Below are positions 1-9,259 of a DNA stretch of 56,921 nt, one piece after another. The stretch covers positions 1 to 56,921 of the forward strand of contig NZ_JAUCGJ010000031.1 of NCBI RefSeq assembly GCF_030378065.1, in the 5' to 3' direction. The notes beneath the pieces were generated by a model. It saw only the letters and a program-made list of their open reading frames with translations, ran no database searches and was not told the origin of the DNA. A program made the translations under genes and the position numbers. This DNA comes from Candidatus Venteria ishoeyi. GTDB taxonomy: Bacteria > Pseudomonadota > Gammaproteobacteria > Beggiatoales > Beggiatoaceae. Within the stretch, counting starts at the first letter, position 1, and each line of letters opens with the position of its first letter.

Positions 1-127
1 CAGGATTTTTATTCATTTTCAAGGCGTGAAAACAGGCGCATAGCCAGCTATGTAACTGTTTTCGGAACGCAGAAAATGGAGAAAAAGACCAGCCAAGTTG
101 CTGAAGTTATAAAATTCTCGCTCCTAA
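1..127 (-). repeat. 164-bp palindromic MITE-like element, copy A (cut by window edge)
   Basis: This is the distal part of the dispersed element found complete at 6581-6744, 9047-9210, 13831-13994 and 23212-23375. It has the central GTGAAAACAG / CTGTTTTC hairpin and ends at CTCGCTCCTAA (117-127). It lies in the same orientation as the 6581 copy and opposite to those at 9047, 13831 and 23212. The other end lies outside the window. Confidence 0.8.
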
Positions 128-171
128 ACAGCCCTTTTTTTAAAATAATATTATTTAGATTTTTAAAAGAC

Positions 172-200
172 TTTATCCTTTTTAAAAAAACCTTTATACT
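172..200 (+). promoter_or_regulatory. Possible promoter of tRNA-Leu
   Basis: A TATACT hexamer at 195-200 lies 12 bases before the tRNA. A weak -35-like TTTATC is at 172-177, 17 bases upstream of it. The surroundings are very AT-rich. The -35 match is poor, so this is only a candidate. Confidence 0.35.
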
Positions 201-211
201 ACAGGGTTTAC

Positions 212-296
<85 letters not shown>

Positions 297-367
297 GAAT
301 TCCTTAACACCCTGAGTTGGCTTTTATAGGCTCATTACTCAGTCAGCAACCGAGCCAAGAGGTAATC

Positions 368-1693
368 ATGCAGGTATCCGTAGAAATCAATAATCTTGAA
401 TGTCAAATGACCGTGGGCTTGCCCCGCACCCGTTTAGACACCGCCATGAATAAGCGGTTGAAAGAACTGGCACGCACCACAAAAATCAATGGTTTCAGAC
501 CGGGTAAATCACCTATTCGCCTGATTAAACAGCGCTTTGGCAAAGAAGTCAGAAACGAAATTTTAGGCGAACTGTTTAACGAAAGTTTTCAGGAAGCGAT
601 CACTGAAAAAAATCTGCGCCCTGCGGGCATGCCTGATGTGAAATTTGAAGATGAAACCGGTAACAGCGAAGAATTCAGCTATACCGCCAAATTTGAAATT
701 TATCCTGAAGTTGAAAATATTGCTCTGGACGGTATTCAGGTTGAAAAATCTGTTGCTGAAGTCACAGAAAACGATATTGATAAAATGGTACAAAAATTAC
801 GCCAGCAGCGTCAAACCTGGGAAGCTGTGGAACGTGCCGCAGAAAATGGCGATCAACTGGAAATTGATTTTGTCGGTACCCTGGAAGGTGAAGAAGCACC
901 TTTTGAAGGCGGCAGCGCAAACGGTCATCATCTGGAACTGGGTAAAAATCAGTTTATTCCTGGCTTTGAAGAAGCTTTGGTTGGTGCCATGCCAGGTTCT
1001 GAGCAAACTGTGGCACTACAGTTTCCTGAAGAATACAACGCCGAAGCTCTGGCAGGTAAAAATGTCAGTTTTAAAGTGACAGTGCATCAGGTTAATGCCC
1101 CATCATTACCTGAGATTAATGAAGATTTCATTAAAGCCTTTGGCGTGGCTGACGGTACTATGGACTCTTTTCGCGCAGAAGTGCGCAATAATCTGAGCCG
1201 TGAGTTGGAAGCAAAATTAAGCGCCAGCCTGAAACAGAATGTGCTGGATGCTTTGCTGGAAAAAAATGAAATCCAGGTGCCTAATGCAGCGGTTACTTCC
1301 GAAGCTGAGCAACTGAAAAAGAATATGGAAGCAGAGTTTGCGCAACAGGGTATTCAGGCTGAGCAACTGAGTTTAACCGTAGACCAGTTCAGAGAACGCG
1401 CAATAACCCGGGTTAAACTGGGCATTTTGATGGGTACCGTGATTCGCCAGGAAAACTTTACCCCAGCGCCAGAAAAAGTAAAAGCTGCTGTTGAAAAATT
1501 GGCCAGCACTTACGAGCACCCGGAATCTGTGATCTCCTGGTTCTATTCTGATCCGGCTAATCTGCACGATATTGAAGCCTCCGTACTGGAAGATCAAATT
1601 GTGGACTGGGTATTGGAAAAAGTTGAAGTCTCTGAAGTTGCAAAAAACTTTGCAGAAGTTATGGAACCTGAAGCTGAAGCCGCAGTCGCTTAA
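368..1693 (+). CDS. tig: Trigger factor, ribosome-bound chaperone and prolyl isomerase
   Basis: The product is a 441-residue trigger factor that binds nascent chains at the ribosomal exit tunnel in the cytoplasm. The N-terminal ribosome-binding domain carries the signature GFRPGKSP near residues 44-51. A central FKBP-type isomerase domain (roughly 150-245, starting near GDQLEIDF) and a long helical C-terminal chaperone domain follow. The start at 368 (protein beginning MQVSVE) is preferred over an upstream in-frame start at 317, because AAGAGG lies at 357-362 at good spacing and the usual family N-terminus begins here. Length is close to the E. coli protein. It heads the conserved tig-clpP-clpX order. 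Confidence 0.95.
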   Translation: MQVSVEINNLECQMTVGLPRTRLDTAMNKRLKELARTTKINGFRPGKSPIRLIKQRFGKEVRNEILGELFNESFQEAITEKNLRPAGMPDVKFEDETGNSEEFSYTAKFEIYPEVENIALDGIQVEKSVAEVTENDIDKMVQKLRQQRQTWEAVERAAENGDQLEIDFVGTLEGEEAPFEGGSANGHHLELGKNQFIPGFEEALVGAMPGSEQTVALQFPEEYNAEALAGKNVSFKVTVHQVNAPSLPEINEDFIKAFGVADGTMDSFRAEVRNNLSRELEAKLSASLKQNVLDALLEKNEIQVPNAAVTSEAEQLKKNMEAEFAQQGIQAEQLSLTVDQFRERAITRVKLGILMGTVIRQENFTPAPEKVKAAVEKLASTYEHPESVISWFYSDPANLHDIEASVLEDQIVDWVLEKVEVSEVAKNFAEVMEPEAEAAVA

Positions 1694-1859
1694 ATAACCC
1701 GAGTTCGATGTAAGCTTCTTTTTGCGCTGATGGCGCAAAAAATCGCTTCCATCTCATGCTAAGTTTTTGATAGTCACTGCTGGATTCCAGTATTTTTGGA
1801 TAAAATATCTTATATCTAACTCAGGTTAAATACTATTAATTTTATTTTGACCTATACCA

Positions 1860-1894
1860 GACCTTCCAGGTTTTGAAAACCTGGAAGGTCTTTT
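1860..1894 (+). terminator. Perfect hairpin with short T tract between tig and clpP
   Basis: A perfect 15-bp inverted repeat (GACCTTCCAGGTTTT and its complement around one base) is followed by TTTT. It looks like a Rho-independent terminator for tig. It ends only 27 bases before the clpP start, so transcripts reaching clpP from any upstream promoter must pass through it. Near-identical hairpins follow clpX (4757) and the HD-GYP gene (41281). Confidence 0.65.
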
Positions 1895-1920
1895 AATAAA
1901 ATAACAGGGACGCTTAAGAA

Positions 1921-2544
1921 ATGGCATTGGATATTCAGGCAGCAGGCGGCTTAGTGCCAATTGTGGTTGAGCAATCAGCGCGTGGCGAGCGCTCATATGA
2001 TATTTATTCACGTTTGCTCAAAGAGCGCGTTATTTTTCTGGTGGGTCAGGTTGAAGATTACATGGCGAATCTGATTGTTGCCCAGTTATTGTTTCTGGAA
2101 TCAGAAAACCCGGAAAAAGATATTCACTTATATATCAATTCACCTGGTGGCTCGGTAACTGCGGGTATGGCTATCTATGACACCATGCAGTTTATCCGCC
2201 CCAACATCAGCACCTTGTGCGTTGGTCAGGCCGCCAGCATGGGCGCTTTACTGCTGGCAGCCGGTGAAGCAGGAAAACGCTATACCCTGCCTCATGCGCG
2301 TATGATGATTCATCAACCCTTAGGCGGTTATCAGGGGCAGGCAACAGATATTGATATTCATGCCAGGGAAATGCTACAGGTGCGTGATCGTTTAAATAAC
2401 ATCCTGTCCAAACATACTGATAACCCGTTAGAAAAGATTGCGCAGGATACTGAACGGGATAATTTCATGGATGCAGAAACCGCCGTTGAATATGGCCTGG
2501 TTGATGCTGTTATGGATAAACGCGAAACTTCCACTTCCTCTTGA
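1921..2544 (+). CDS. clpP: ATP-dependent Clp protease proteolytic subunit ClpP
   Basis: The 207-residue product is the serine peptidase that forms the tetradecameric Clp chamber and degrades substrates unfolded by ClpX or ClpA. The catalytic triad is visible as Ser106 (QAASMGA), His131 (MMIHQP) and Asp180 (ERDNFMDA). The oxyanion-region motif INSPGGSV is at 72-79. AGGGA, about 11 bases before the ATG, is a possible ribosome binding site. It normally forms one operon with clpX; here a methyltransferase gene intervenes. Confidence 0.97.
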   Translation: MALDIQAAGGLVPIVVEQSARGERSYDIYSRLLKERVIFLVGQVEDYMANLIVAQLLFLESENPEKDIHLYINSPGGSVTAGMAIYDTMQFIRPNISTLCVGQAASMGALLLAAGEAGKRYTLPHARMMIHQPLGGYQGQATDIDIHAREMLQVRDRLNNILSKHTDNPLEKIAQDTERDNFMDAETAVEYGLVDAVMDKRETSTSS

Positions 2545-2592
2545 TTCAGAATAGGGGCAGGCTTTTTTGAGAAAAAGAGGTACAGCATAACC

Positions 2593-3351
2593 ATGAAAGC
2601 CTTTTTGAACTGGTTAAAAAAAGCCTGGAATTTTCTGACATATACTGTTCAATGTATACGTTATTATAAAAGTATTCAGCGAACCGGAGCAGATATGTCA
2701 GCAGGGCAGTTGGTTGATGCTATTTTTCATAGGTGGGGGGGTATCCTTAAACCCATTCAGGTTCCTTATGAAATAAGGCTATTTTCAGAACTGGTAGAAA
2801 AAAATCAACCACAAACGGTACTTGAAATTGGTACAGCAAATGGCGGGACACTATTTTTATTTTCTCGCCTGGCAGACAAAAATGCTCATATTATCAGTAT
2901 CGATCTGCCAATGGGACTCATGCGTCTCTATTTTTTTATACGTTTACTTTTTTTTAAGAGCATCCCCCTGTCTGGGCAAACATTAAATTTGTTGAGATCA
3001 AACTCACAAAAACTTATCACAAAAAAGAAAATTGAAAAAATACTCAATGGTAAAAAAATAGACCTGTTGTATATTGATGCCGATCATTCCTATGAAGGTG
3101 TCAAAAAAGACTTTGAGCTATATTCTCCATTAGTTACGCCCGGCGGTATTATTGTATTTCATGATATAGTGCATCATCCCTCAGGAACCACCGCCCATCT
3201 AGCGGAAGTTGATCGTTTTTGGAATGAGATCAAAACCCAGTATCACTGTGTGGAAATTGTTGAAAACTGGAATCAATGGTGGGCGGGTATCGGAATTTTG
3301 ACAAAAAAGCACTTGAACCCGAATATTCCAAAATGCAATAAAGTTATATAA
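2593..3351 (+). CDS. Class I SAM-dependent methyltransferase
   Basis: This 252-residue protein has a Rossmann-type methyltransferase core. Motif I is VLEIGTANGG (76-85), the acidic motif is YIDADHSYEG (160-169), and FHDI is at 189-192. The pattern resembles the Methyltransf_24 / cephalosporin-hydroxylase-like group, whose members often modify sugars or small molecules. The N-terminus is lysine- and aromatic-rich and could be membrane-associated, but no clear signal is seen. GAGG lies upstream of the ATG. The gene sits 48 bases after clpP and 101 bases before clpX, on the same strand, which is not the usual arrangement. Lysine codons are mostly AAA and the gene is richer in A+T than clpP or clpX, hinting at acquisition. 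The substrate is unknown. Confidence 0.8.
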   Translation: MKAFLNWLKKAWNFLTYTVQCIRYYKSIQRTGADMSAGQLVDAIFHRWGGILKPIQVPYEIRLFSELVEKNQPQTVLEIGTANGGTLFLFSRLADKNAHIISIDLPMGLMRLYFFIRLLFFKSIPLSGQTLNLLRSNSQKLITKKKIEKILNGKKIDLLYIDADHSYEGVKKDFELYSPLVTPGGIIVFHDIVHHPSGTTAHLAEVDRFWNEIKTQYHCVEIVENWNQWWAGIGILTKKHLNPNIPKCNKVI

Positions 3352-3369
3352 CATATCAGAAAGTGTAGC

Positions 3370-3398
3370 TTGTCTTTATTGATGAGTGACACAATATT
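3370..3398 (+). promoter_or_regulatory. Possible clpX promoter
   Basis: TTGTCT at 3370-3375 and AATATT at 3393-3398 are separated by exactly 17 bases, upstream of clpX. This would let clpX be expressed apart from clpP and the intervening methyltransferase. Sequence match only. Confidence 0.35.
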
Positions 3399-3452
3399 CA
3401 GACAACGATTTAACCAGTTATCCAGAAAATTTATGCGAGAGGAAATCGACCA

Positions 3453-4721
3453 ATGAGTGACAGCAAAGATAAATCAGGTGATGACGAACGCCTGCTGTAT
3501 TGCTCTTTTTGTGGCAAAAGTCAGCATGAGGTGCGCAAGCTGATTGCCGGTCCCTCTGTATTTATCTGTGATGAATGCGTGGAGCTGTGTAATGACATTA
3601 TTCGTGAAGAAATTCAGGATGAAGTCAATACTGATACCGGGCAGCATCTACTGACCCCCAGAGAAATCAAAGAAAAACTGGATGATTATGTCATTGGTCA
3701 GGGTCATGCTAAAAAAATCCTCTCTGTTGCCGTTTATAATCACTATAAGCGTATCGCTTCTGAAGTCAAAAAAGACGATGTGGAACTGGCTAAAAGTAAC
3801 GTATTGCTGATAGGCCCCACCGGTTCCGGTAAAACCCTGCTGGCAGAAACACTGGCGCGCTTGCTGAATGTACCTTTTACCATTGCCGATGCCACTACCT
3901 TAACCGAAGCCGGTTATGTGGGCGAGGATGTGGAAAACATCATTCAGAAATTGCTGCAAAAATGTGATTATGATGTTGAAAAAGCGCAAACCGGCATTGT
4001 CTATATTGATGAAATCGACAAGATTTCCCGCAAATCGGATAACCCTTCCATCACCCGTGACGTTTCCGGTGAAGGCGTGCAGCAGGCGCTGTTGAAGCTG
4101 ATTGAAGGCACGGTCGCTTCAGTGCCACCACAAGGTGGGCGCAAACACCCACAACAGGAATTCCTGCAAGTAGATACCTCCAATATGTTGTTTATTTGTG
4201 GCGGTGCTTTTGCCGGTCTGGATAAAGTCATTCGGGATCGTACTGAGAAAAGTGGTATCGGTTTTTCTGCGGAAGTTAAAAATAAAAATGATAAGGTTGC
4301 GCTCAGCAAGCATCTGGATAAAATTGAACCAGAAGACCTGGTGCGTTATGGTTTGATTCCAGAATTTGTAGGTCGCCTGCCTATCACTGCGGTCTTAAAA
4401 GAACTGAATCAGGTGCAATTGGTGCAGATTCTGACCCAGCCAAAAAATGCACTGACCAAACAGTATGCGCATTTATTTGAAATGGAAGGCGTGGAACTGG
4501 AGTTTCGCGAAGAAGCCTTGCAGGCCGTGGCGAAAAAAGCCATGGACAGACATACCGGTGCGCGTGGCTTACGCTCCATTTTGGAAAATGTTTTATTAGA
4601 CACCATGTATGAATTACCTTCCATGGATAATGTCGTGCGTATCGTCACTGATGCGGCTGCTATTGAAGGTGAATCCAAACCGCTTATCGTCTTTGAAGAA
4701 AATGAGCGCATGGAAGCCTAG
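3453..4721 (+). CDS. clpX: ATP-dependent Clp protease ATPase subunit ClpX
   Basis: The 422-residue AAA+ unfoldase recognises tagged substrates and threads them into ClpP. The N-terminal zinc-binding domain has Cys17, Cys20, Cys39 and Cys42. Walker A is GPTGSGKT (121-128) and Walker B is IVYIDE (182-187). The GYVGED pore loop (154-159), the RKH loop (230-232) and the IGF loop that docks on ClpP (269-271) are all present, so the protein should work with the ClpP encoded upstream. The start is preceded by GAGAGGA. Length matches the family. Confidence 0.97.
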   Translation: MSDSKDKSGDDERLLYCSFCGKSQHEVRKLIAGPSVFICDECVELCNDIIREEIQDEVNTDTGQHLLTPREIKEKLDDYVIGQGHAKKILSVAVYNHYKRIASEVKKDDVELAKSNVLLIGPTGSGKTLLAETLARLLNVPFTIADATTLTEAGYVGEDVENIIQKLLQKCDYDVEKAQTGIVYIDEIDKISRKSDNPSITRDVSGEGVQQALLKLIEGTVASVPPQGGRKHPQQEFLQVDTSNMLFICGGAFAGLDKVIRDRTEKSGIGFSAEVKNKNDKVALSKHLDKIEPEDLVRYGLIPEFVGRLPITAVLKELNQVQLVQILTQPKNALTKQYAHLFEMEGVELEFREEALQAVAKKAMDRHTGARGLRSILENVLLDTMYELPSMDNVVRIVTDAAAIEGESKPLIVFEENERMEA

Positions 4722-4756
4722 TACAGCAGCAACATTCTATTGCCGGGCTTCATAGC

Positions 4757-4795
4757 AAAGACCTGACAGGTTTTTAAAATCTGTCAGGTCTTTTT
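4757..4795. terminator. Bidirectional Rho-independent terminator
   Basis: AAAGACCTGACAG and CTGTCAGGTCTTT form a 13-bp stem around an AT-rich loop, with a T tract on the right and an A tract on the left. It can end transcription of clpX (plus strand) and of the convergent histidine kinase gene (minus strand). Confidence 0.8.
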
Positions 4796-4819
4796 GAATC
4801 CGGCTTTATATTCATTCTT

Positions 4820-6568
4820 TTACACACTTGGCAAGCTAATCCGAAGCAAACAGCCTTTCCCCTTGCCTTCACTAAACGCTTCAATATACCCCCCCATTTC
4901 GCCAATATAATTGGCACAGGAATGCAAACCAAAACCATGACCATTAGTTTTGGTGGTATAGCCATGCTGAAAAATATGGGTTAAACGATCTGGTGCAATG
5001 CCTTCGCCATTATCAATGGCATCTAGTACCACCCAATTATTTTTTTCATACAGGCTAAAGCTAAATTTACGTTGGCTAACCGGCGTGACGCGTAATGCCT
5101 CTTTGGCATTGCTCATCAGATTATTAATCACTTGATGGAGTTTGGCGCGTTCACCCCGCACGGGAGGCACATCCTGAAGTTCAAGTTGCAACTGGATATG
5201 ATATCGGTTCAGAGAGTCACTCATCAGCTCAGTGGTTTCTCTGAGCACCTGCCCCATGTCAAAGCACTCTTCAAAATTGTCTGCTTTCGCGTATTGCTGC
5301 TGGGTGGCGATGATAGATTTAATCAGCTCTATATTACGCTGCATACGGCTGTTATCAGTTATTAATGCCTGATTTTCCACAGCCAGTACATCCCCCAGTT
5401 TTTGTAATAATTGGGGTATCAGTCTGCCTTTGGGGTCTTGCGTGCAAAAAGCTGTGATGTCGTTTTGATGGGCTTGTAATAAGCTCAGCGTCTGTTGCAG
5501 CAATGGCAGTTTCGAGCTTTGCAGCATATCTGCGCTATGTTGACTGGCAACATTAACACTGTTAATGACATTACCAATATTATGCAGCACGTTAACAGCG
5601 ACTTCAGCCATGCCCGCAGCCCGAGCCGCCTCAACCAGTTGCGCCTGTAACTGCTCTAACTCTTTAGTACGTTCCCGAACTTTTTGTTCCAGGTTTTGAT
5701 TCAAATCACGTAGCTCAGTCTGCGCAATTTCTAAATCAGTATTATTAAGCTCCAATTTATGCCGATGCTCAAGTATGCCCAGGCGCATTTTTTCAAAACT
5801 GTGGCTGAGTTCGCCAATTTCGCTGCGGCTGCGAATCGCTATTTTCTGGCTATAGTCCCCTTGCGCAATATGTTTGCTGGCTTTGGTCAGCTTTGCCAAT
5901 GGCAAGGTGATTTTTGCCGCCATTTGCAACGTAGCAAACAGGCTGGCAGCCACTGCAATAGCACCAACGACAAACAACACTATTAGCATTTTAATGGTTG
6001 AAAGGTGCGCTTCCTGGCGTTCCTGCTCCAGTGTGGAAACCATGCTGTGGGTGGAAAAACCGTAACGAATGGTGCCTTCGCGTTGTTCATCCAGCATGAC
6101 CGGCGCGGCAAACTCATAAATTGCAATGTCTTTATAATCTCCAATGCGATGAGCGGTTTTTTGAATTTTCCCGGCCCACAATGCAAAGGGATCATCCAAT
6201 GTCACGCGCTCCTCAACCACACCATCAGGATACCTGGGGTTAGCAAATACCCAGGGCTGCCTATACTGATCCATGTAAATGCCATAAACAATATCCTGAT
6301 GATTCGCCACGGTATCAGCAACCAAACCCTGAATCGCACCAAATGCATTATCCGCCACCATTTCTTTCAATGCATGACTGTTATTGCTTGCCAACACCAA
6401 ACCCTGTTTGATGAGGGTGCTGCGAATGTAATCTGCCGTGCGCTCAAGACTTTTCCGGGTGTCAGAAAAGCTGATTAGCGCAATCAGCAGGATGATACAG
6501 AAAAAAGTTGTCATCAAAATGACCGTAAAACGCTCAAACAGCGACTGGCGTATGCTTTTAGTTTTCAT
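4820..6568 (-). CDS. Membrane sensor histidine kinase (HAMP, HATPase)
   Basis: The 582-residue protein has a transmembrane segment at about 14-33, a periplasmic sensing region to about 190 and a second membrane helix at about 192-214. A HAMP domain (about 215-268) and a coiled coil (about 270-312) follow. The predicted phospho-acceptor is His329 in NVLHNIGNVINS, an H-box variant seen in some HisKA-like kinases. The C-terminal ATPase has an N box (NNLMSNAKEAL), a G1 motif (DNGEGI) and a G2 motif (GHGFGLH). No receiver partner is adjacent on the same strand. The hybrid protein beyond the two TonB receptors (11410) is the nearest candidate partner, which is inference. It is convergent with clpX and shares its terminator. 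Confidence 0.9.
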   Translation of the reverse strand: MKTKSIRQSLFERFTVILMTTFFCIILLIALISFSDTRKSLERTADYIRSTLIKQGLVLASNNSHALKEMVADNAFGAIQGLVADTVANHQDIVYGIYMDQYRQPWVFANPRYPDGVVEERVTLDDPFALWAGKIQKTAHRIGDYKDIAIYEFAAPVMLDEQREGTIRYGFSTHSMVSTLEQERQEAHLSTIKMLIVLFVVGAIAVAASLFATLQMAAKITLPLAKLTKASKHIAQGDYSQKIAIRSRSEIGELSHSFEKMRLGILEHRHKLELNNTDLEIAQTELRDLNQNLEQKVRERTKELEQLQAQLVEAARAAGMAEVAVNVLHNIGNVINSVNVASQHSADMLQSSKLPLLQQTLSLLQAHQNDITAFCTQDPKGRLIPQLLQKLGDVLAVENQALITDNSRMQRNIELIKSIIATQQQYAKADNFEECFDMGQVLRETTELMSDSLNRYHIQLQLELQDVPPVRGERAKLHQVINNLMSNAKEALRVTPVSQRKFSFSLYEKNNWVVLDAIDNGEGIAPDRLTHIFQHGYTTKTNGHGFGLHSCANYIGEMGGYIEAFSEGKGKGCLLRISLPSV

Positions 6569-6580
6569 ATTTTTAGTTGG

Positions 6581-6744
6581 TAAGGAGTGAGGATAAAATA
6601 AATACAGGAACTGGGCACAGGATTTTTATTCATTTTCAAGGCGTGAAAACAGGCGCATAGCAAGCTATGTAACTGTTTTCGGAACGCAGAAAATGGAGAA
6701 AAAGACCAGCCAAGTTGCTGAAGTTATAAAATTCTCGCTCCTAA
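6581..6744 (-). repeat. 164-bp palindromic MITE-like element, copy B
   Basis: This is a complete copy running from TAAGGAGTGAG to CTCGCTCCTAA. It lies 12 bases upstream of the histidine kinase start and just before the region feeding the first TonB receptor gene. The whole 164 bp is an imperfect palindrome centred on the GCAA tetranucleotide of CATAGCAAGCTATG. TAA occurs in direct orientation at both ends, consistent with either a target duplication or part of the element. Confidence 0.85.
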
Positions 6745-6760
6745 TGCAATAATGAACACC

Positions 6761-6766
6761 TATAAT
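6761..6766 (+). promoter_or_regulatory. Possible -10 element upstream of first TonB receptor
   Basis: A perfect TATAAT lies 69 bases before the ATG, within ACCTATAAT. The same ACCTATAAT context precedes the second receptor gene (9022-9030), so the element was probably duplicated with the gene. No good -35 is visible; its expected position falls on the end of repeat copy B. Confidence 0.35.
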
Positions 6767-6834
6767 GATACTGTCTGTTTTTTAATCCAGCGACTTATTC
6801 CATACAGATAATTATAAAAAAACAGGGGATCACC

Positions 6835-8985
6835 ATGATAACGCTTACACCGCAATTTTTCTCTTTTGGGCTGCTGGCATTGCTTTTTACGATGCCAAGC
6901 GTCCAGGCGCAAAAAGTCATTGATGCTGACATTGAGCAGGAAATCTCTCTGGAAGGCTTGTATGAACTGCCTCTGGTTGAGATTGCCAGCGGCATCGCCA
7001 CTTCGCTGGAAAAAGCCCCCGCCGTGGCTTCAGTGATTACCGCAGCCGATATTAAAGCGATGGGCGCAATCACCCTGGCGCAGGTGCTGGAATCAGTGCC
7101 GGGGATACATCCACGGCCTTCCACGCTGACGGCTGCCACGCCATTTTATGTGCGCGGACTCTACAGCACACAAAATCCGCAGGTTTTGATTCTGCTTAAT
7201 GGTCATCGAATTTCCAGTGATGTGAATAGTGGTATTTATCCTTCAGATGCCAGAATTAACGTTAAAAACATCAGCCGTATTGAAGTCATTCGCGGTCCCG
7301 GCTCTGCCATTTATGGCGCGGATGCTTATGCCGGGGTAATTAACATCATCACTAAAACGGCAAAAGAGCTGGATGGCTTTCATGTTGGTGGACGCGCAGG
7401 CAGTTTTGACACCAAAAATACCTGGCTACAATACGGTGGTCAGATAGGCAAGGGCTGGAATCTGGCGCTTAATCTGGAACACGCGCGGGAAGGTCTGGAT
7501 AACAGCAGGGTTGTGAACGCGGATGCCCAGAGTAATCTAGACAAGATGTTCGGTACCACAGCCTCACTGACACCGGGGCCACTGAATTACCGCTATAAAA
7601 CCACCACCTATAATCTCCATGTCAATAATAAACATTGGTCTATCGGCGTGGATGGCTGGTCTCACCGCGATATTGGTTCCGGGCCGGGTGTCGCACAGGC
7701 GCTGGATCCCAAGGGCTATACCGACATTGATCAAACGCTGTTCAGCCTTGAATATCAAACTGAAGACTGGTATCCCGGCCTTAAATTCAACGCCGCCATG
7801 AGTTATCAGCAAATAAATGCTCAATATAACTTAAATATATTTCCATCAGGTACGCTGGCATTGATTGGTACAGATGGTAATTTGTTCACTCCGCCGTTCA
7901 ACCCGGTATTATTTACCGATGGCGTAATAGGCAACCCTGGGCGGGAAATAGAAACCCCGCAACTGGATCTCACTTTTCTCTATGATGGCTGGGCCAGCCA
8001 CACCTGGCGCTTGAATCTGGGTTGGAAAAAAGAGCAGGTAAAACTGAATTCAAGTCAAAATTTTGGGCCGGGTGTGATTGATGGCAGCATCTCCCCCATT
8101 GACGGTAAACTGACAGATATCACAGGGACACCTTATATTTATGGTACAGATGAAAGCCGCAGCGTATATCATCTGTCTTTGCAAGATGTCTGGTATTTAT
8201 CACCGGACTGGACTTTAACCTCCGGCTTGCGCTATGACCATTATTCCGACTTTGGCTCCACCGTCAATCCCCGGCTTTCTCTGGTGTGGCAGACAAACCC
8301 ACAACTGACCAGCAAATTGCTGTACGGACGCGCTTTTCGTGCCCCTGCTTTTGTTGAGTTATATGGGCGTAATAACCCGGTTGCATACGGCAACCCCAAT
8401 CTTGACCCGGAAACCATCGACACCTATGAACTGGCTTTTTCTTATCTGCTCCGCCCTGAACTCAGACTGGGACTGAACCTTTATCGTTATCAGGCCAGTG
8501 ACATGGTGGATTTTGTATTAAATCCCGATGGCACCAGCACCGCGCAGAATCACACGGACTTAACCGGACAGGGCGCGGAACTGGAACTGGACTGGAAAAT
8601 TAATGCACAATGGTTATTACGTGCCAATTACGCCTGGCAAAAAACCACCAATGATGCCACCGATGGACAACTGCCTTATTTGCCACGGCAACAATTCTAC
8701 CTGGATGCGCGCTGGAAATTTATGCCGAACTGGCAGTTGTCCAGTCAGTTAAGCTGGGTGGCGGACAGGGAGCGCGCCAGTGATGACAAGCGTGATGCCA
8801 CAGATGATTACACCCTGGTGAATCTGAGCCTGCAGCGGGAGAATTTTGCCAAACACTGGGATTTCAGCGCCACGGTAAATAATGTATTTAATACTGATGT
8901 CCGCGAGCCGAGCAGCACTTCGATTCCTGATGATTACCCAATGAACAAACGCAGCGTGTACGTCGGGCTGGAATATCATTTTTAA
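6835..8985 (+). CDS. TonB-dependent outer-membrane receptor (paralogue 1)
   Basis: The 716-residue product has a Sec signal peptide (about 1-26, ending VQAQ). A plug domain (about 62-172) contains IEVIRGPGSAIYGADA (149-164). A 22-strand-type beta barrel ends in the aromatic terminus EYHF. Such receptors import siderophores, haem, vitamin B12 or sugars using TonB energy; the ligand cannot be read from the sequence. GGGG lies 7 bases before the ATG. The next gene (9260) encodes a protein of the same length and very similar sequence throughout, so the pair is a tandem duplication. No clear canonical TonB box is seen between the signal peptide and the plug. No iron-box-like operator was recognised. 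Confidence 0.93.
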   Translation: MITLTPQFFSFGLLALLFTMPSVQAQKVIDADIEQEISLEGLYELPLVEIASGIATSLEKAPAVASVITAADIKAMGAITLAQVLESVPGIHPRPSTLTAATPFYVRGLYSTQNPQVLILLNGHRISSDVNSGIYPSDARINVKNISRIEVIRGPGSAIYGADAYAGVINIITKTAKELDGFHVGGRAGSFDTKNTWLQYGGQIGKGWNLALNLEHAREGLDNSRVVNADAQSNLDKMFGTTASLTPGPLNYRYKTTTYNLHVNNKHWSIGVDGWSHRDIGSGPGVAQALDPKGYTDIDQTLFSLEYQTEDWYPGLKFNAAMSYQQINAQYNLNIFPSGTLALIGTDGNLFTPPFNPVLFTDGVIGNPGREIETPQLDLTFLYDGWASHTWRLNLGWKKEQVKLNSSQNFGPGVIDGSISPIDGKLTDITGTPYIYGTDESRSVYHLSLQDVWYLSPDWTLTSGLRYDHYSDFGSTVNPRLSLVWQTNPQLTSKLLYGRAFRAPAFVELYGRNNPVAYGNPNLDPETIDTYELAFSYLLRPELRLGLNLYRYQASDMVDFVLNPDGTSTAQNHTDLTGQGAELELDWKINAQWLLRANYAWQKTTNDATDGQLPYLPRQQFYLDARWKFMPNWQLSSQLSWVADRERASDDKRDATDDYTLVNLSLQRENFAKHWDFSATVNNVFNTDVREPSSTSIPDDYPMNKRSVYVGLEYHF

Positions 8986-9001
8986 TGGAAATTTTTAAAA
9001 G

Positions 9002-9030
9002 TTGGTCAGGCTATGGTGAATACCTATAAT
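9002..9030 (+). promoter_or_regulatory. Candidate promoter for second TonB receptor and hybrid kinase
   Basis: TTGGTC (9002-9007) and a perfect TATAAT (9025-9030) are separated by 17 bases. Repeat copy C begins 17 bases after the -10 hexamer, so a transcript starting here would carry the whole palindrome in its leader before reaching the receptor start at 9260. Confidence 0.45.
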
Positions 9031-9046
9031 AATTAATATCTGCTCC

Positions 9047-9210
9047 TTAGGAGTGAGAATTTTATAACTTCAGAAACTGGGCTGGTTTTTTTCTCCATTT
9101 TCTGCGTTGTGAAAACAGTTACATAGCTTGCTATGTGCCTGTTTTCACGCCTTGAAAATGAATAAAAATCCTGTGCCCAGTTCCTGCACTTATTTCATCT
9201 TCACTCCTTA
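9047..9210 (+). repeat. 164-bp palindromic MITE-like element, copy C
   Basis: This is a complete copy, TTAGGAGTGAG to TCACTCCTTA, in the opposite orientation to copy B. It lies between the two receptor genes, downstream of a promoter-like sequence. The matching region upstream of paralogue 1 has no insertion at this point, so the element appears to have entered after the duplication. Confidence 0.88.
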
Positions 9211-9259
9211 ATCAGATGACTGGCTCAGTATATACAAGTCTAAAAAACAGGTGTTTACC

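Noticed and set aside
1719-1740. Hairpin TTTTTGCGC/GCGCAAAAA after tig
   Set aside because: Its T run precedes the stem instead of following it in the tig direction, so it is not a terminator; the hairpin at 1860 fits better.
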